DNA of 12,452 nt from Methanolinea sp. SDB (GCA_001412335.1 LKUF01000484.1:1-12452); one strand, 5' to 3'; counted from the first letter of the stretch, positions 1 through 7,343 are shown. Notes: generated by a model not told the origin, from the letters alone. Translations and numbers: made by a program.

Positions 1-444
1 GCGCACGAGGGCGGCTACGTCAACGATCCGGACGATCCGGGCGGAGAGACCAAATTCGGGATTTCCAGGAAAAGGTATCCGGATCTGGATATCCGCAATC
101 TGACCCGAGAGCAGGCGATACAGATATACCGCCGGGATTACTGGCTGGCTAACAGCTACGATCTCATACAGGATCTGGATGTGGCGGCAAAAATATTCGA
201 CCTGGCGGTCAACATCGGACCGCCGGCGGCGAACAAAATATTGCAAAAATCGATCAACGCAACCAAGGCCGGGGCATGCCTCGAAGTCGATGGGATCGTC
301 GGCCCGAAATCATTGTCCTCACTGAATTATCATATGAACCCGGCATATCTGATGGCCGCGATCCGTCTGGCGGCGGTCAACCACTACCTGTCGCTCGGCC
401 AGCCGAAATACCTGGCCGGCTGGATTCGTCGGGCGCTGGCATAA
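1..444 (+). CDS. Endolysin, glycoside hydrolase family 108 muramidase (5' partial)
   Basis: The frame is open from base 1, so the start codon lies upstream and at least a few N-terminal residues are missing. The visible product is 147 residues. It begins with the EGGYVNDPDDPGGETKFGIS segment, typical of GH108 (the former DUF847 secretion activator/lysozyme family), where the Glu of EGGY is the expected catalytic acid. A middle region with YRRDYWL follows, then a C-terminal peptidoglycan-binding-like part with DGIVGPKS at about residues 97-104. By family knowledge it cleaves the glycan strand of peptidoglycan at lysis. It heads the late cluster, as the lysozyme gene does in Mu-like phages. No transmembrane segment is visible, so export would need a holin or host route; no clear holin is in the window. 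The assignment is confident; substrate details are inferred from the family. Confidence 0.9.
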   Translation, partial: AHEGGYVNDPDDPGGETKFGISRKRYPDLDIRNLTREQAIQIYRRDYWLANSYDLIQDLDVAAKIFDLAVNIGPPAANKILQKSINATKAGACLEVDGIVGPKSLSSLNYHMNPAYLMAAIRLAAVNHYLSLGQPKYLAGWIRRALA

Positions 445-453
445 CACGAAAGT

Positions 454-503
454 AAATGCGAACCGCATTTTAATACCTGGGGGCGGACTACATGCCCGCC
501 CCC
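454..503 (+). other. Two tandem hairpins downstream of the endolysin gene
   Basis: A 7-bp perfect stem (AAATGCG at 454-460, CGCATTT at 464-470) with a 3-nt AAC loop is followed by an 8-bp perfect GC-rich stem (GGGGGCGG at 479-486, CCGCCCCC at 496-503) with a 9-nt loop. Neither has a convincing T-run, so a canonical intrinsic terminator is not supported. They could be RNA-processing, stability or weak attenuation elements between the lysozyme gene and the next gene. Confidence 0.5.
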
Positions 504-524
504 AATTAAACGGAGGATTGGGAC

Positions 525-887
525 ATGAGTAAATGGTTTTGCGTAAAAAACGAACCCATCGAATCCACGCTGTCCATGCTGGCATATGTGGCCGGCGGGC
601 TGATGAAACAAAACAATCCGGAAATTGTCGGCCGCGCGACACCGATCGCGCACGGGCTGCTGGCGGCGATCGAAAGTGGATCAAATAAAGAATCGGTAAA
701 CGCGCTGTTCCGCGAAATTCTTTCGGCCCTCATGGAAAACGTGGATAAACCGGAAACCCGGTTGGCGATCCAGGCGGCGCTGAGTAAAGTGGGTTATGAC
801 GCGGATTCGGACGATCTCCCGAAAATCGACCTGCCGCTGATCGAGGCGCTGACGACCGGATTTTTGGAAGGGCTGACGGCCATATGA
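525..887 (+). CDS. Hypothetical helical protein in the lysis cassette
   Basis: This is a 120-residue product with ATG at 525 preceded by GGAGG at 512-516, a good ribosome-binding spacing. I do not recognise the family. The sequence looks mostly alpha-helical and soluble. It has an N-terminal Cys (WFCVKNEP), a middle helical stretch with AYVAGGLMKQ and HGLLAAIESG, and a C-terminus ending in EALTTGFLEGLTAI. No signal peptide or clear membrane span is seen. It sits between the endolysin and the DUF1353 gene and overlaps the latter by the ATGA at 884-887, so translation is probably coupled. Position suggests a role near lysis or host interaction, but no function can be read from the residues. Confidence 0.75.
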   Translation: MSKWFCVKNEPIESTLSMLAYVAGGLMKQNNPEIVGRATPIAHGLLAAIESGSNKESVNALFREILSALMENVDKPETRLAIQAALSKVGYDADSDDLPKIDLPLIEALTTGFLEGLTAI

Positions 888-1318
888 CCCGAATCATCGG
901 AGATCTGATCACCGAACACATCGATGACACGAAATACGTCCGGCTGACCCAGCCGATCCGGTTTGTATCTCGCGTGCTCTATGAGGAGGGGTTGCCAGAT
1001 GAATTCGAGGTTTCGGCGGGTTTTATCATGGATTTTGAGAGCGTGCCTATCGTTAAAGGCACGTCGAAGCGCGGGGGGACGGCGCACGACTATCTCAGCC
1101 GATCCGATTCGGTTCCACTGGTGACAAAGGCGATCGCCGCGGCCGTCTATCTGGAAATCATGGCCTATCGGGACGGGCTGATGGATGGCGGAGTGTTTCG
1201 CCGATTCGACCGCTGGTGGCGCAGGTGGTTGAAATACGGCGTGGTCCGGGTTGCACCGGGTTATTTTCACCGGCATCGGGTCATGGCCACGTATGAGGAA
1301 ATCGCTGGAATCAGTTAA
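884..1318 (+). CDS. DUF1353 family phage protein
   Basis: This 144-residue protein has its ATG in an ATGA overlap with the preceding stop. The central part, GFIMDFESVPIVKG (about residues 46-59), followed by GGTAHDYLS (about 64-72), matches the DUF1353 pattern of a [TD]-x-SVP motif and a conserved HDYL. That domain is common in tailed-phage late clusters next to lysis or tail genes, and its biochemical function is not established. The C-terminal half is rich in Arg and Trp (RRFDRWWRRWLKYG), which may make a basic amphipathic helix. The translational coupling suggests production with the upstream helical protein. Family membership is fairly certain; the role is unknown. Confidence 0.75.
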   Translation: MTRIIGDLITEHIDDTKYVRLTQPIRFVSRVLYEEGLPDEFEVSAGFIMDFESVPIVKGTSKRGGTAHDYLSRSDSVPLVTKAIAAAVYLEIMAYRDGLMDGGVFRRFDRWWRRWLKYGVVRVAPGYFHRHRVMATYEEIAGIS

Positions 1319-1330
1319 TATCGTATTAAC
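1314..1330. repeat. Short perfect inverted repeat over the DUF1353 stop codon
   Basis: GTTAATA (1314-1320) and TATTAAC (1324-1330) form a 7-bp perfect dyad around TCG. It covers the stop codon of the DUF1353 gene and lies just before the ribosome-binding site (AAAGGG near 1333-1338) of the secreted FnIII gene. It is AT-rich in a GC-rich background. It could be an operator-like dyad or a weak RNA hairpin; no function is shown. Confidence 0.4.
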
Positions 1331-1345
1331 AAAAAGGGCATAACT

Positions 1346-1756
1346 ATGCGGCATATAAAAATATATCTGATTTTGATCATTCTGTTAATTCTCCCGGCCA
1401 TCGTTTTCGCCGGGGAATCCGCCATATTTACCTGGAATCCCAATACTGAGACCGATCTGGCCGGATATCGGCTGTATCAGTCCGCCGTGTCCGGGCAATA
1501 CACGTTCGGAGCGGCATCGGCCGTGGCGGACATCACGGCGGGCACTGAAACCGTATCCCTGGAGAATGTCCCGGACGGCACCTGGTACTGGGTGCTGACG
1601 GCATACGATGCATCGGGCCACGAGTCCGGGCCGTCCAACGAGGTGACGCTGGCCATCGACACCACGCCGCCTGATTCTCCGACCGGCCTGTCCGCGATCA
1701 TCCAACGGATCGTTAGTTTTTTCCGGAGCATATTCGGCGGGTTGAGACTGGGGTAA
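1346..1756 (+). CDS. Secreted single fibronectin type III-like protein
   Basis: The product is 136 residues. Residues 1-22 are a clear Sec signal peptide: a basic start (MRHIK), a Leu/Ile-rich core and a cleavage-compatible VFA-GES. Residues about 27-107 resemble a fibronectin type III fold: FTWNPNTETDLAGYRLYQS at the front, a WYWVLTAYDASGHES strand later, and the closing GPSNEVTL typical of such domains. A TPPDSPTGL linker follows, then a short C-terminal amphipathic stretch, IIQRIVSFFRSIFGG. ATG 1346 has AAAGGG upstream. The mature protein would sit in the periplasm or at the surface. It may be cargo affecting the host envelope or a lysis accessory, but no enzyme motif is seen. No lipobox Cys is present, so it is not an evident lipoprotein. 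Confidence 0.75.
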   Translation: MRHIKIYLILIILLILPAIVFAGESAIFTWNPNTETDLAGYRLYQSAVSGQYTFGAASAVADITAGTETVSLENVPDGTWYWVLTAYDASGHESGPSNEVTLAIDTTPPDSPTGLSAIIQRIVSFFRSIFGGLRLG

Positions 1757-1761
1757 CAGCG

Positions 1762-1968
1762 GTGGACGATTGCGATTGCGCGGCGGAGTTGAGCGAGATT
1801 TATCTGGCGAATGCCCTGGCGAAACAGCGGGCGAAAACGCAGGCCGGCGGAATCTCTCGGTCAGAATGCATCGACTGCGGGGAGGAAATCCCGGAGGATC
1901 GGCGGCTGGCCGCGCCGGGATGCGAGCGGTGCGTGCGGTGCCAGGCCATTTTTGAAAGGAAAATTTGA
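1762..1968 (+). CDS. TraR/DksA-type C4 zinc-finger protein
   Basis: This 68-residue protein starts at GTG 1762, with GGGG at 1750-1753 as a weak ribosome-binding site. The zinc-finger cysteines are C36, C39, C57 and C60, giving the exact C-x2-C-x17-C-x2-C spacing of DksA/TraR proteins, within CIDCGEEIPEDRRL and CERCVRCQ. The N-terminus carries Asp residues (D2, D3, D5) followed by a helix, as in plasmid F TraR, which enters the RNA polymerase secondary channel and mimics DksA plus ppGpp. Small TraR-like genes are frequent just ahead of the structural genes in Mu-like prophages. The likely role is tuning host or phage transcription. The family call is firm; the regulatory effect is inferred. 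The stop overlaps the next ATG by one base (TGATG). Confidence 0.88.
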   Translation: MDDCDCAAELSEIYLANALAKQRAKTQAGGISRSECIDCGEEIPEDRRLAAPGCERCVRCQAIFERKI

Positions 1969-2453
1969 TGGACGGAATTACGCTGCCTCTGGCGACGGTG
2001 ATTATCAACCTGCTGGGCCTGCCGGGGGTAATTTTTTTAATCTGGCATTTCGATAACCGACGGGACCAGCGAAAGGAAGAGTTTCGCCAAAAAGAGCTGG
2101 CCGAGAGAGAAAAGGCCGTCGCCCAGATCCTGGCCCAATACAAGGAGGACGTGGCAGGCATCCGCAAACTTTACGAGAACAATACGCGCCTGGTCAAGGA
2201 TTACAACGAGATCTATCTGCGCCAGGAACGGATGTTCAGCGAAACTCTGTCGGTGGTCTCCTTAAACACCCAGGCCCAGACGCGGCTGGTGGAAAAGATA
2301 CAGAGCAATACATTTTGCCCGATCGTCCGGCAGGAGAAAGGATTCGAAAACAATGAATACCGAACGGGCCATTCTCAAGGGGCATCTGGCCGAGCTGAAA
2401 CAGAAAAAGATAGAACTGGCTACCGCGATTTCCGGCAAGATCCGCGCGGCTAA
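1968..2453 (+). CDS. Membrane-anchored coiled-coil protein, Mu gp25-position
   Basis: I place the start at ATG 1968 (TGATG overlap with the TraR-like stop, AAAGGA upstream at about 1955-1960); a TTG one codon earlier is also possible. The 161-residue product has one N-terminal transmembrane segment (about residues 5-26, ending LPGVIFLIWHF). A long charged helix or coiled coil follows from about residue 28 to 115. The last about 34 residues (after QEKGFENN) are low in hydrophobics and are encoded in the same DNA as the start of the next gene. Position before TerS corresponds to the small helical membrane proteins of Mu (gp25/DUF2730-like). An i-spanin-like role (TM plus coiled coil) is an alternative given the missing spanin in the lysis cassette. 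Function is uncertain. Confidence 0.7.
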   Translation: MDGITLPLATVIINLLGLPGVIFLIWHFDNRRDQRKEEFRQKELAEREKAVAQILAQYKEDVAGIRKLYENNTRLVKDYNEIYLRQERMFSETLSVVSLNTQAQTRLVEKIQSNTFCPIVRQEKGFENNEYRTGHSQGASGRAETEKDRTGYRDFRQDPRG

Positions 2454-2601
2454 GTCCCTGCTGGTTGCATCCAACATTTTGCCGATTGCCCGAATCGACC
2501 TGGCGGGCGCGGCTCTGGAGCTGACCGAAGCCTCGGCGATGAAAACCGAATACGCCGGTGTGTGCGAAACGATTGCCGAACTGGAGGCCGAGCTGGAATA
2601 G
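2353..2601 (+). CDS. Small helical protein, Mu gp26-position
   Basis: The 82-residue product starts at ATG 2353, with AAAGGA at 2337-2342 upstream, and begins about 100 nt before its upstream neighbour ends. Its stop (TAG 2599-2601) directly abuts the ATG of the small terminase gene. The sequence is alpha-helical, with Lys/Glu-rich N-terminal (LKGHLAELKQKKIEL) and acidic C-terminal (CETIAELEAELE) heptad-like helices around a hydrophobic middle. Such short helical proteins usually sit immediately before DUF3486 in Mu-like phages, and their function is not known to me. No later in-frame start would preserve the protein, so the long overlap seems real. Confidence 0.7.
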   Translation: MNTERAILKGHLAELKQKKIELATAISGKIRAAKSLLVASNILPIARIDLAGAALELTEASAMKTEYAGVCETIAELEAELE

Positions 2602-3132
2602 ATGGGGACTCATCATGATAAAATCCGTCGTCGATCGAAGGTGGAGACCGTGCTTCCCAGGGAACTTCGTGAGGAGGCCAACCGCCTGATCCTGGAGGGT
2701 ATGACCTACGAGGATCTGTCGGCCTGGAGCCGCGAGCGCGGTTTTGACATCAGCCGGTCGGCCTGGGGACGTTACGGAAAAGAGTATTATTCGGCATACC
2801 AGGCGGTGCGCCAATTCGAGGACCAATCACGGGCGCTGGCGGGGGAACCAGGCGAAGGTCTGACGATGGATGAAGCCCTGACAAAAATGCTTCAGCAGCG
2901 GGTGGCAACTGCTTTGATCAAGGGCGAGTGGGACGTGATGGAGATGCCTCGATTGCTGGCCGACGTGGCGAAACTTCAAGCGTCGTCCGTTCTGCGGGAA
3001 CGGCTGAAAAAAGATCTGGAAAAACGGGTGAAGAAAACCGCTGACGACGTAACCAAAACCGCCAGGCACGCGGGCGTATCGGAGGAAACCATCAAGATTA
3101 TCCGTCGGGATGTTCTGAGGATGGCCAGTTGA
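2602..3132 (+). CDS. Terminase small subunit, DUF3486 (Mu gp27-like)
   Basis: This 176-residue protein matches the DUF3486 pattern. A basic N-terminus is followed by LPRELREEANRLILEGMTYEDLSAW (two halves of a helix-turn-helix-like unit, about residues 19-43), then FDISRSAWGRYGKEY, an alpha-helical central region and a Lys-rich C-terminal helix (ERLKKDLEKRVKKTADD). In Mu-like phages the equivalent protein is the DNA-recognising small terminase partner of the gp28 ATPase. The gene is directly followed by TerL, whose TTG start overlaps this stop (TTGA, 3129-3132), supporting a stoichiometric complex. The family call is firm; the terminase role rests on Mu family knowledge. Confidence 0.88.
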   Translation: MGTHHDKIRRRSKVETVLPRELREEANRLILEGMTYEDLSAWSRERGFDISRSAWGRYGKEYYSAYQAVRQFEDQSRALAGEPGEGLTMDEALTKMLQQRVATALIKGEWDVMEMPRLLADVAKLQASSVLRERLKKDLEKRVKKTADDVTKTARHAGVSEETIKIIRRDVLRMAS

Positions 3133-4535
3133 GAAAAGGAAACGCAAAAATATTGCCTCCCAATCCGGACGCTCTTTTCCTGCCCTACCAGGAAAAGTGG
3201 ATCAAGGATGTCAGCCGCCTGAAGATGATGGAAAAGGGGCGGCAGATCGGTATTTCCTGGAGCACCGCCTATCCGACGGTCGAGCGCACGGCCAGGGCTG
3301 GCGCTCAGTGGGACCAGTGGGTATCGAGCCGAGATGAGATCCAGGCACGGCTGTTCCTGGAAGACTGCAAGACGTGGGCGCGGGTGTTTCAGTTGGCGGC
3401 CGAGGATCTCGGGGAGATGGTGATCGATGCGAAAAGAAAACTGACCGCCCTGGTACTTCATTTCGCCTCCGGAAAACGGATCTATTCCATGAGCAGCAAT
3501 CCGGACGCCCAGGCCGGAAAACGCGGCGGCCGCGTGCTCGATGAATTCGCGCTGCTCGGGGATCCCCGTCAGATGTGGTCCATCGCCTATCCGGGCCTTA
3601 CATGGGGCGGACTGCTGGAAGTCATCTCCACACACCGCGGCAGCCGGAATTTTTTCAACCTGCTGATCCGGGAGGTTCGGGAAAAGGGAAACCCGAAGCG
3701 GATCAGTCTGCACCGGGTCACCCTGGAGGACGCCCTGAACCAGGGTTTTCTGTATAAACTCCAGGCCGCCTTGCCGGAGGACGCCGAGCAGCAGGCGATG
3801 GACGAAGCGGAATATTTCGATTTCATCAAGGCCGGATGCGCGGACGAGGAGTCGTTTCTCCAGGAATATATGTGCATCCCCGGCGACGATGACGAGGCGT
3901 TTCTCGAATATGACCTGATCGCGTCCTGCGAGTATGGCTCCAACGATTCCTGGGAGATGGACCGCCCGCCGGAGGAAAACGCAGGCGGCAGGTATTTCGC
4001 GGGCATCGATATCGGCAGAAAAAAAGATTTGACGGTGCTGTGGGTGTTGGAATTGCTCGGCGACGTACTTTACACGCGGGCCGTGATCACGCTTCGCAAA
4101 ATGAGCAAACCCGACCAGGAAAAGATCCTGTGGCCCTGGCTGCCCCGCATGGAGCGCGTCTGCATCGATTATACGGGCCTTGGCATCGGGTGGGGAGACG
4201 ATGCGCAGGAAGAATTCGGGGAGTACAAAATCGAGCTGGTGACCTTTAGCTCCAGGGTAAAGGAATCGCTCGCCTATCCGGTGCGCGGAAAAATGGAGGA
4301 CAGAAAACTGCGCATCCCCTTTTCGCCGGATATCAGGGCGGACCTGCGCGGCGTCACCAAGCAGACCACCGACGCCGGCAATATCCGCTTTACGGCAGAA
4401 CGAACGCAGGACGGGCACGCGGATCGGTTCTGGGCGCTGGCACTTGCCATTCACGCGGCAGGCTCTCCGGCGGGTCCGATCGAATATGAATCCATCGCCA
4501 CCGGTCGCATGGCGGAGATAAAGGGGGCTTGGTAG
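3129..4535 (+). CDS. Terminase large subunit (Mu gp28-like)
   Basis: The 468-residue DNA-packaging motor has an N-terminal ATPase. An adenine-binding-like LPYQEKW lies near residue 18, the Walker A-like KGRQIGISWS at 36-45, the Walker B VLDEF at 136-140, and a coupling-type STHRG at 167-171. The C-terminal RNase H-like nuclease has acidic residues in GIDIGRKKD (D294), VCIDYTG (D347) and GHADRFWAL (D432). Start choice: a TTG at 3129 overlapping the TerS stop, with GAGG at 3117-3120. The next in-frame ATG is at residue 33 and would remove the conserved N-terminus. It partners with the DUF3486 protein and docks on the portal encoded next. The Walker A is degenerate in the way usual for this family. 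Confidence 0.93.
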   Translation: MRKGNAKILPPNPDALFLPYQEKWIKDVSRLKMMEKGRQIGISWSTAYPTVERTARAGAQWDQWVSSRDEIQARLFLEDCKTWARVFQLAAEDLGEMVIDAKRKLTALVLHFASGKRIYSMSSNPDAQAGKRGGRVLDEFALLGDPRQMWSIAYPGLTWGGLLEVISTHRGSRNFFNLLIREVREKGNPKRISLHRVTLEDALNQGFLYKLQAALPEDAEQQAMDEAEYFDFIKAGCADEESFLQEYMCIPGDDDEAFLEYDLIASCEYGSNDSWEMDRPPEENAGGRYFAGIDIGRKKDLTVLWVLELLGDVLYTRAVITLRKMSKPDQEKILWPWLPRMERVCIDYTGLGIGWGDDAQEEFGEYKIELVTFSSRVKESLAYPVRGKMEDRKLRIPFSPDIRADLRGVTKQTTDAGNIRFTAERTQDGHADRFWALALAIHAAGSPAGPIEYESIATGRMAEIKGAW

Positions 4536-6094
4536 TGACTATTTTAGATCAATTCGGACGGCCGATCGAATCGCGCGATCTGCGCAAGCCGGAAACCGGC
4601 CGGCTGGCCATTGCGCAGGTGCGGGATCGATGGAGCACGTACCCGTCAAACGGCCTGACTCCCGTGCGCCTGGCACAGATCCTCCGGGCCGCGGATAACG
4701 GCGACGTGCTGCGCCAGGCGGAATTGTTTGAAGAAATGGAGGAAAAAGACGGCCATATTTTCAGCCAGCTCCAGACCCGGAAACTGGCCGTGCAGGGGCT
4801 GGAATGGGATGTCGCCCCCGGAGACGAATCGGCCAAAGCCAAGGAAATCGCTACGGACTGTGAAGCGCTCCTGGAGTGGTTGACTGATTTCGACGACAAC
4901 ATACTGGATATGCTGGACGCCATCGGAAAGGGCTACAGCATGCTGGAAATCCTCTGGGACGCATCGGAAGGCCGGGCCGAGATCACCGGTTTTGAGTGGA
5001 TCCATCCTAAAAAGATAACCTTTTGGGACAGTTTAACGCCGCGAGTGCTCACCGAGGAAGAGCCGGTCAGGGGAATCGATATCCAGCCGTTCAAGTGGTT
5101 ATATCATCGCTACAAGGCGCGTAGCGGCTACGATACCCGTGCGGGGATCATGCGCGTTTGCGCATGGATGTACCTGTTTAAAAATTACGCCGTCAAGGAT
5201 TGGGTCGGCTTCGCCGAGGTGTTCGGCAAACCGATGCGCCTGGGTAAATATGACTCCGGCGCGAGCAAGGAAGACAAGGAAGCGTTGGCCTTGGCCGTGC
5301 GAATGCTGGGCAGCGACGCTGCGGGCATCATCTCCAAGTCCACCGAGATCGAGTTTGTCGAGGCCAAGATATCCGGCAGTCTCAACATCTATCTGAGTCT
5401 GACTGATTTTTGCGACGCCCAGATCAGCAAGGCCGTTTTGGGACAGACTTTGACATCCGATTCGGGCAGCAACGGATCCGGATCGTATGCCCTGGGCAAT
5501 GTGCATAACGAAGTGCGCGGGGATCTGACGCGGGCCGACGCAAAGGCGTTGGGGCGCACGGTCACCCAGCAGGTCATTCGCCCGTACGTGGGATTTAATT
5601 ACGGGTGGGACGCTCCCATGCCCAAAGCCATCCCGGTGTACGAGGAGCCGGAAGACCTGGAGGCCGTGGGGCGAGTTTACCAGGTGGTGTCCGGGTTGAT
5701 CGATATCAGCCAGGAGCATGTCAGCGAACGGTTCAAGATCCCGCTTCGGAAAAAAACAGAAACTCCTGTGAAACAGAAGGCGACAGGCCCGATCATCGAT
5801 CCGAGTGCGGCAAAACACATTCTCAAGCAAGCGCAGGCGCGGTTTACGCCGGACCAGCAGGCCCTGGAAGACCTGGCCGACCGGACGGTGGCCGAAGCGG
5901 CGACGATGATGGCGGACAACGAGCAAAAGATCCGGCAGGCCCTGGAAGCGGCGCAGTCATATGAGGACGCCGTTGAGCGGCTGCTTTCGATTTATCCGGA
6001 CATGCAAGTCGACGATTTTTCCGACCTGATTGCACGGATGTTACTTAACACCGAGCTTTACGGCCGGAGTACGGTGGCTCATGGCGAAAATTAA
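4535..6094 (+). CDS. Portal protein, DUF935 (Mu gp29-like)
   Basis: I choose GTG 4535, which overlaps the TerL stop as TAGTG and has AAGGGGG at 4521-4527 at good spacing; a TTG two codons upstream is possible. This gives 519 residues, normal for the family. Recognisable parts are the N-terminal DQFGRPI segment, HIFSQLQTRKLAV with EWDV, FEWIHPKKITFW, and the segment from GSGSYALGNVHNEVR to the AD-rich helix, typical of DUF935. A proline-rich stretch (NYGWDAPMPKAIPVYEEPE) follows, and then a helical C-terminus. The dodecameric portal forms the DNA entry ring, contacts TerL during packaging and seeds prohead assembly. The next gene starts inside its last codons, a 14-nt overlap. Confidence 0.93.
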   Translation: MTILDQFGRPIESRDLRKPETGRLAIAQVRDRWSTYPSNGLTPVRLAQILRAADNGDVLRQAELFEEMEEKDGHIFSQLQTRKLAVQGLEWDVAPGDESAKAKEIATDCEALLEWLTDFDDNILDMLDAIGKGYSMLEILWDASEGRAEITGFEWIHPKKITFWDSLTPRVLTEEEPVRGIDIQPFKWLYHRYKARSGYDTRAGIMRVCAWMYLFKNYAVKDWVGFAEVFGKPMRLGKYDSGASKEDKEALALAVRMLGSDAAGIISKSTEIEFVEAKISGSLNIYLSLTDFCDAQISKAVLGQTLTSDSGSNGSGSYALGNVHNEVRGDLTRADAKALGRTVTQQVIRPYVGFNYGWDAPMPKAIPVYEEPEDLEAVGRVYQVVSGLIDISQEHVSERFKIPLRKKTETPVKQKATGPIIDPSAAKHILKQAQARFTPDQQALEDLADRTVAEAATMMADNEQKIRQALEAAQSYEDAVERLLSIYPDMQVDDFSDLIARMLLNTELYGRSTVAHGEN

Positions 6095-7343
6095 ACTCGC
6101 TCCGCTGCACAACAAAGAGGCCCTGGCGTTCTGGAAAGATAAGGTCAGGCTTTCTCCCGGGCAGTTCGCCAAACTGGACGATGCCGCCAAGGTCCTGGCA
6201 TTCGCCGTATCGGGCATCGCCAGAGGGGCGGAGCTGGAAAGCGTCTTCAACGGCCTTCAACGGGCCATTAAAGACGGGGGCACCTATGACGATTTTAAAA
6301 AGTCGTTGGCCCAGGTCTGGGAAAGGCGCGGCTGGACCGGTCGCAGGGCCTGGCGGGTTGATAACATTTTTCGCACCAATATCCAGACCGCCTACAATGT
6401 GGGGCGGTACCGCCAGATGATGGAGGTTGCGGATTCCCGGCCGTACTGGCAATACGACGCGGTGAATGATTCCCGCACCCGGCCCACCCACCGGGCGATG
6501 GACGGCAAGGTTTTTCGCCATGATCATCCCTTCTGGGACACTTGGTTTCCGCCGAACGGGTGGAGATGCCGGTGCGGCGTCATCACCCTGTCCGCCAGGG
6601 AGGTCAAGCGGGACGGACTGACCGTGGAAACCGACGATCCGACCGGACGCCTGGTCGAGCCGACCACTCCTGACGGGGTGAAGATGCCGGCCCGGCTGCT
6701 GATGCCCGATCCTGGATTCGACCACCATCCGGGAAAAACCGTGTGGGGCGGCGTGGTGGATAAAGAGACTGCGCCTATCAACTGGACGGATCTGGATAAT
6801 TTAAGAGGCCCGGAGGATTATCGAAGAAAGTCTCTGGAAAATGTCCGTCCGAAAGATATCGGCGAATTGGACGAATCCATGTTGCTTCCGGGCGGGAAAA
6901 CCGACGCATTTTATCTGGATGCGTTTACACAGGCATACGGTGCTGAAAAGGTGATGGAAGACGCGATGGGCGAACCGGTAATTTTATCGCGGAGGGCTTT
7001 TCTGATCGACAAAACGCCAGGCGCGCCGGCGCAATGGAAATTTAATAAGGCAGGGCATGGAGAATCCATATTGGTAATGGATCGCCTGCTGAAAGATCCC
7101 TGGGAAATATGGCTGCTTCCCCAGCAAAATAAACAGGGACAGATACGCCTGGCCAAACGATATGTCAGCCTGTGGAGAACACGCGACAAGAAAAAGATCG
7201 GAGGAATGGGAGTGTATGAAGTCGCTGGAGGTGTTTTTACGGGCGTAACGTCGTTTATTCCGTTAACAAAAAAAGGGGAAATTAATCTGCGGTATCTTGA
7301 TAAGCAGCGGCGCGGCCTGTTGTTATACAAAAAAGGGCGATGA
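6081..7343 (+). CDS. MuF head morphogenesis protein (Mu gp30-like) with C-terminal PBECR2-like nuclease domain
   Basis: ATG 6081 (GGAG at 6066-6069) gives 420 residues beginning MAKIKLAPLHNKEA. A longer in-frame start at 6030 would sit deep inside the portal gene and is less likely. Residues about 40-170 form the MuF minor head domain: RTNIQTAYNVGRY, then DSRTRPTHRAMDGKV and FPPNGWRCRCGV, the conserved Asp-Arg/His/Cys cluster. Residues about 268-418 look like a PBECR2-type domain (phage Barnase-EndoU-ColicinE5/D-RelE-like nuclease): a RAFLIDK strand, a GHGE His near residue 326, DPWEIWLLP, RLAKRY and a final RRGLLLYKKG. MuF proteins attach near the portal and can enter the virion; fused toxin domains are known in this family. 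Nuclease activity here is inferred. No obvious immunity protein gene follows. Confidence 0.88.
   Translation: MAKIKLAPLHNKEALAFWKDKVRLSPGQFAKLDDAAKVLAFAVSGIARGAELESVFNGLQRAIKDGGTYDDFKKSLAQVWERRGWTGRRAWRVDNIFRTNIQTAYNVGRYRQMMEVADSRPYWQYDAVNDSRTRPTHRAMDGKVFRHDHPFWDTWFPPNGWRCRCGVITLSAREVKRDGLTVETDDPTGRLVEPTTPDGVKMPARLLMPDPGFDHHPGKTVWGGVVDKETAPINWTDLDNLRGPEDYRRKSLENVRPKDIGELDESMLLPGGKTDAFYLDAFTQAYGAEKVMEDAMGEPVILSRRAFLIDKTPGAPAQWKFNKAGHGESILVMDRLLKDPWEIWLLPQQNKQGQIRLAKRYVSLWRTRDKKKIGGMGVYEVAGGVFTGVTSFIPLTKKGEINLRYLDKQRRGLLLYKKGR

Noticed and set aside
2976..4454. A 492-codon open frame on the - strand opposite the large terminase
   Set aside because: It mirrors the TerL gene, whose motifs are unmistakable. 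Its translation has no recognisable domain and is typical of antisense frames in GC-rich genes.
5099..5926. A 275-codon - strand frame opposite the portal gene
   Set aside because: The portal frame is clearly coding, and the reverse product shows no family features.
6030..6080. Upstream in-frame start for the MuF protein, adding 17 residues
   Set aside because: It would lie deep inside the portal gene. ATG 6081 has an upstream GGAG and gives the usual N-terminus.
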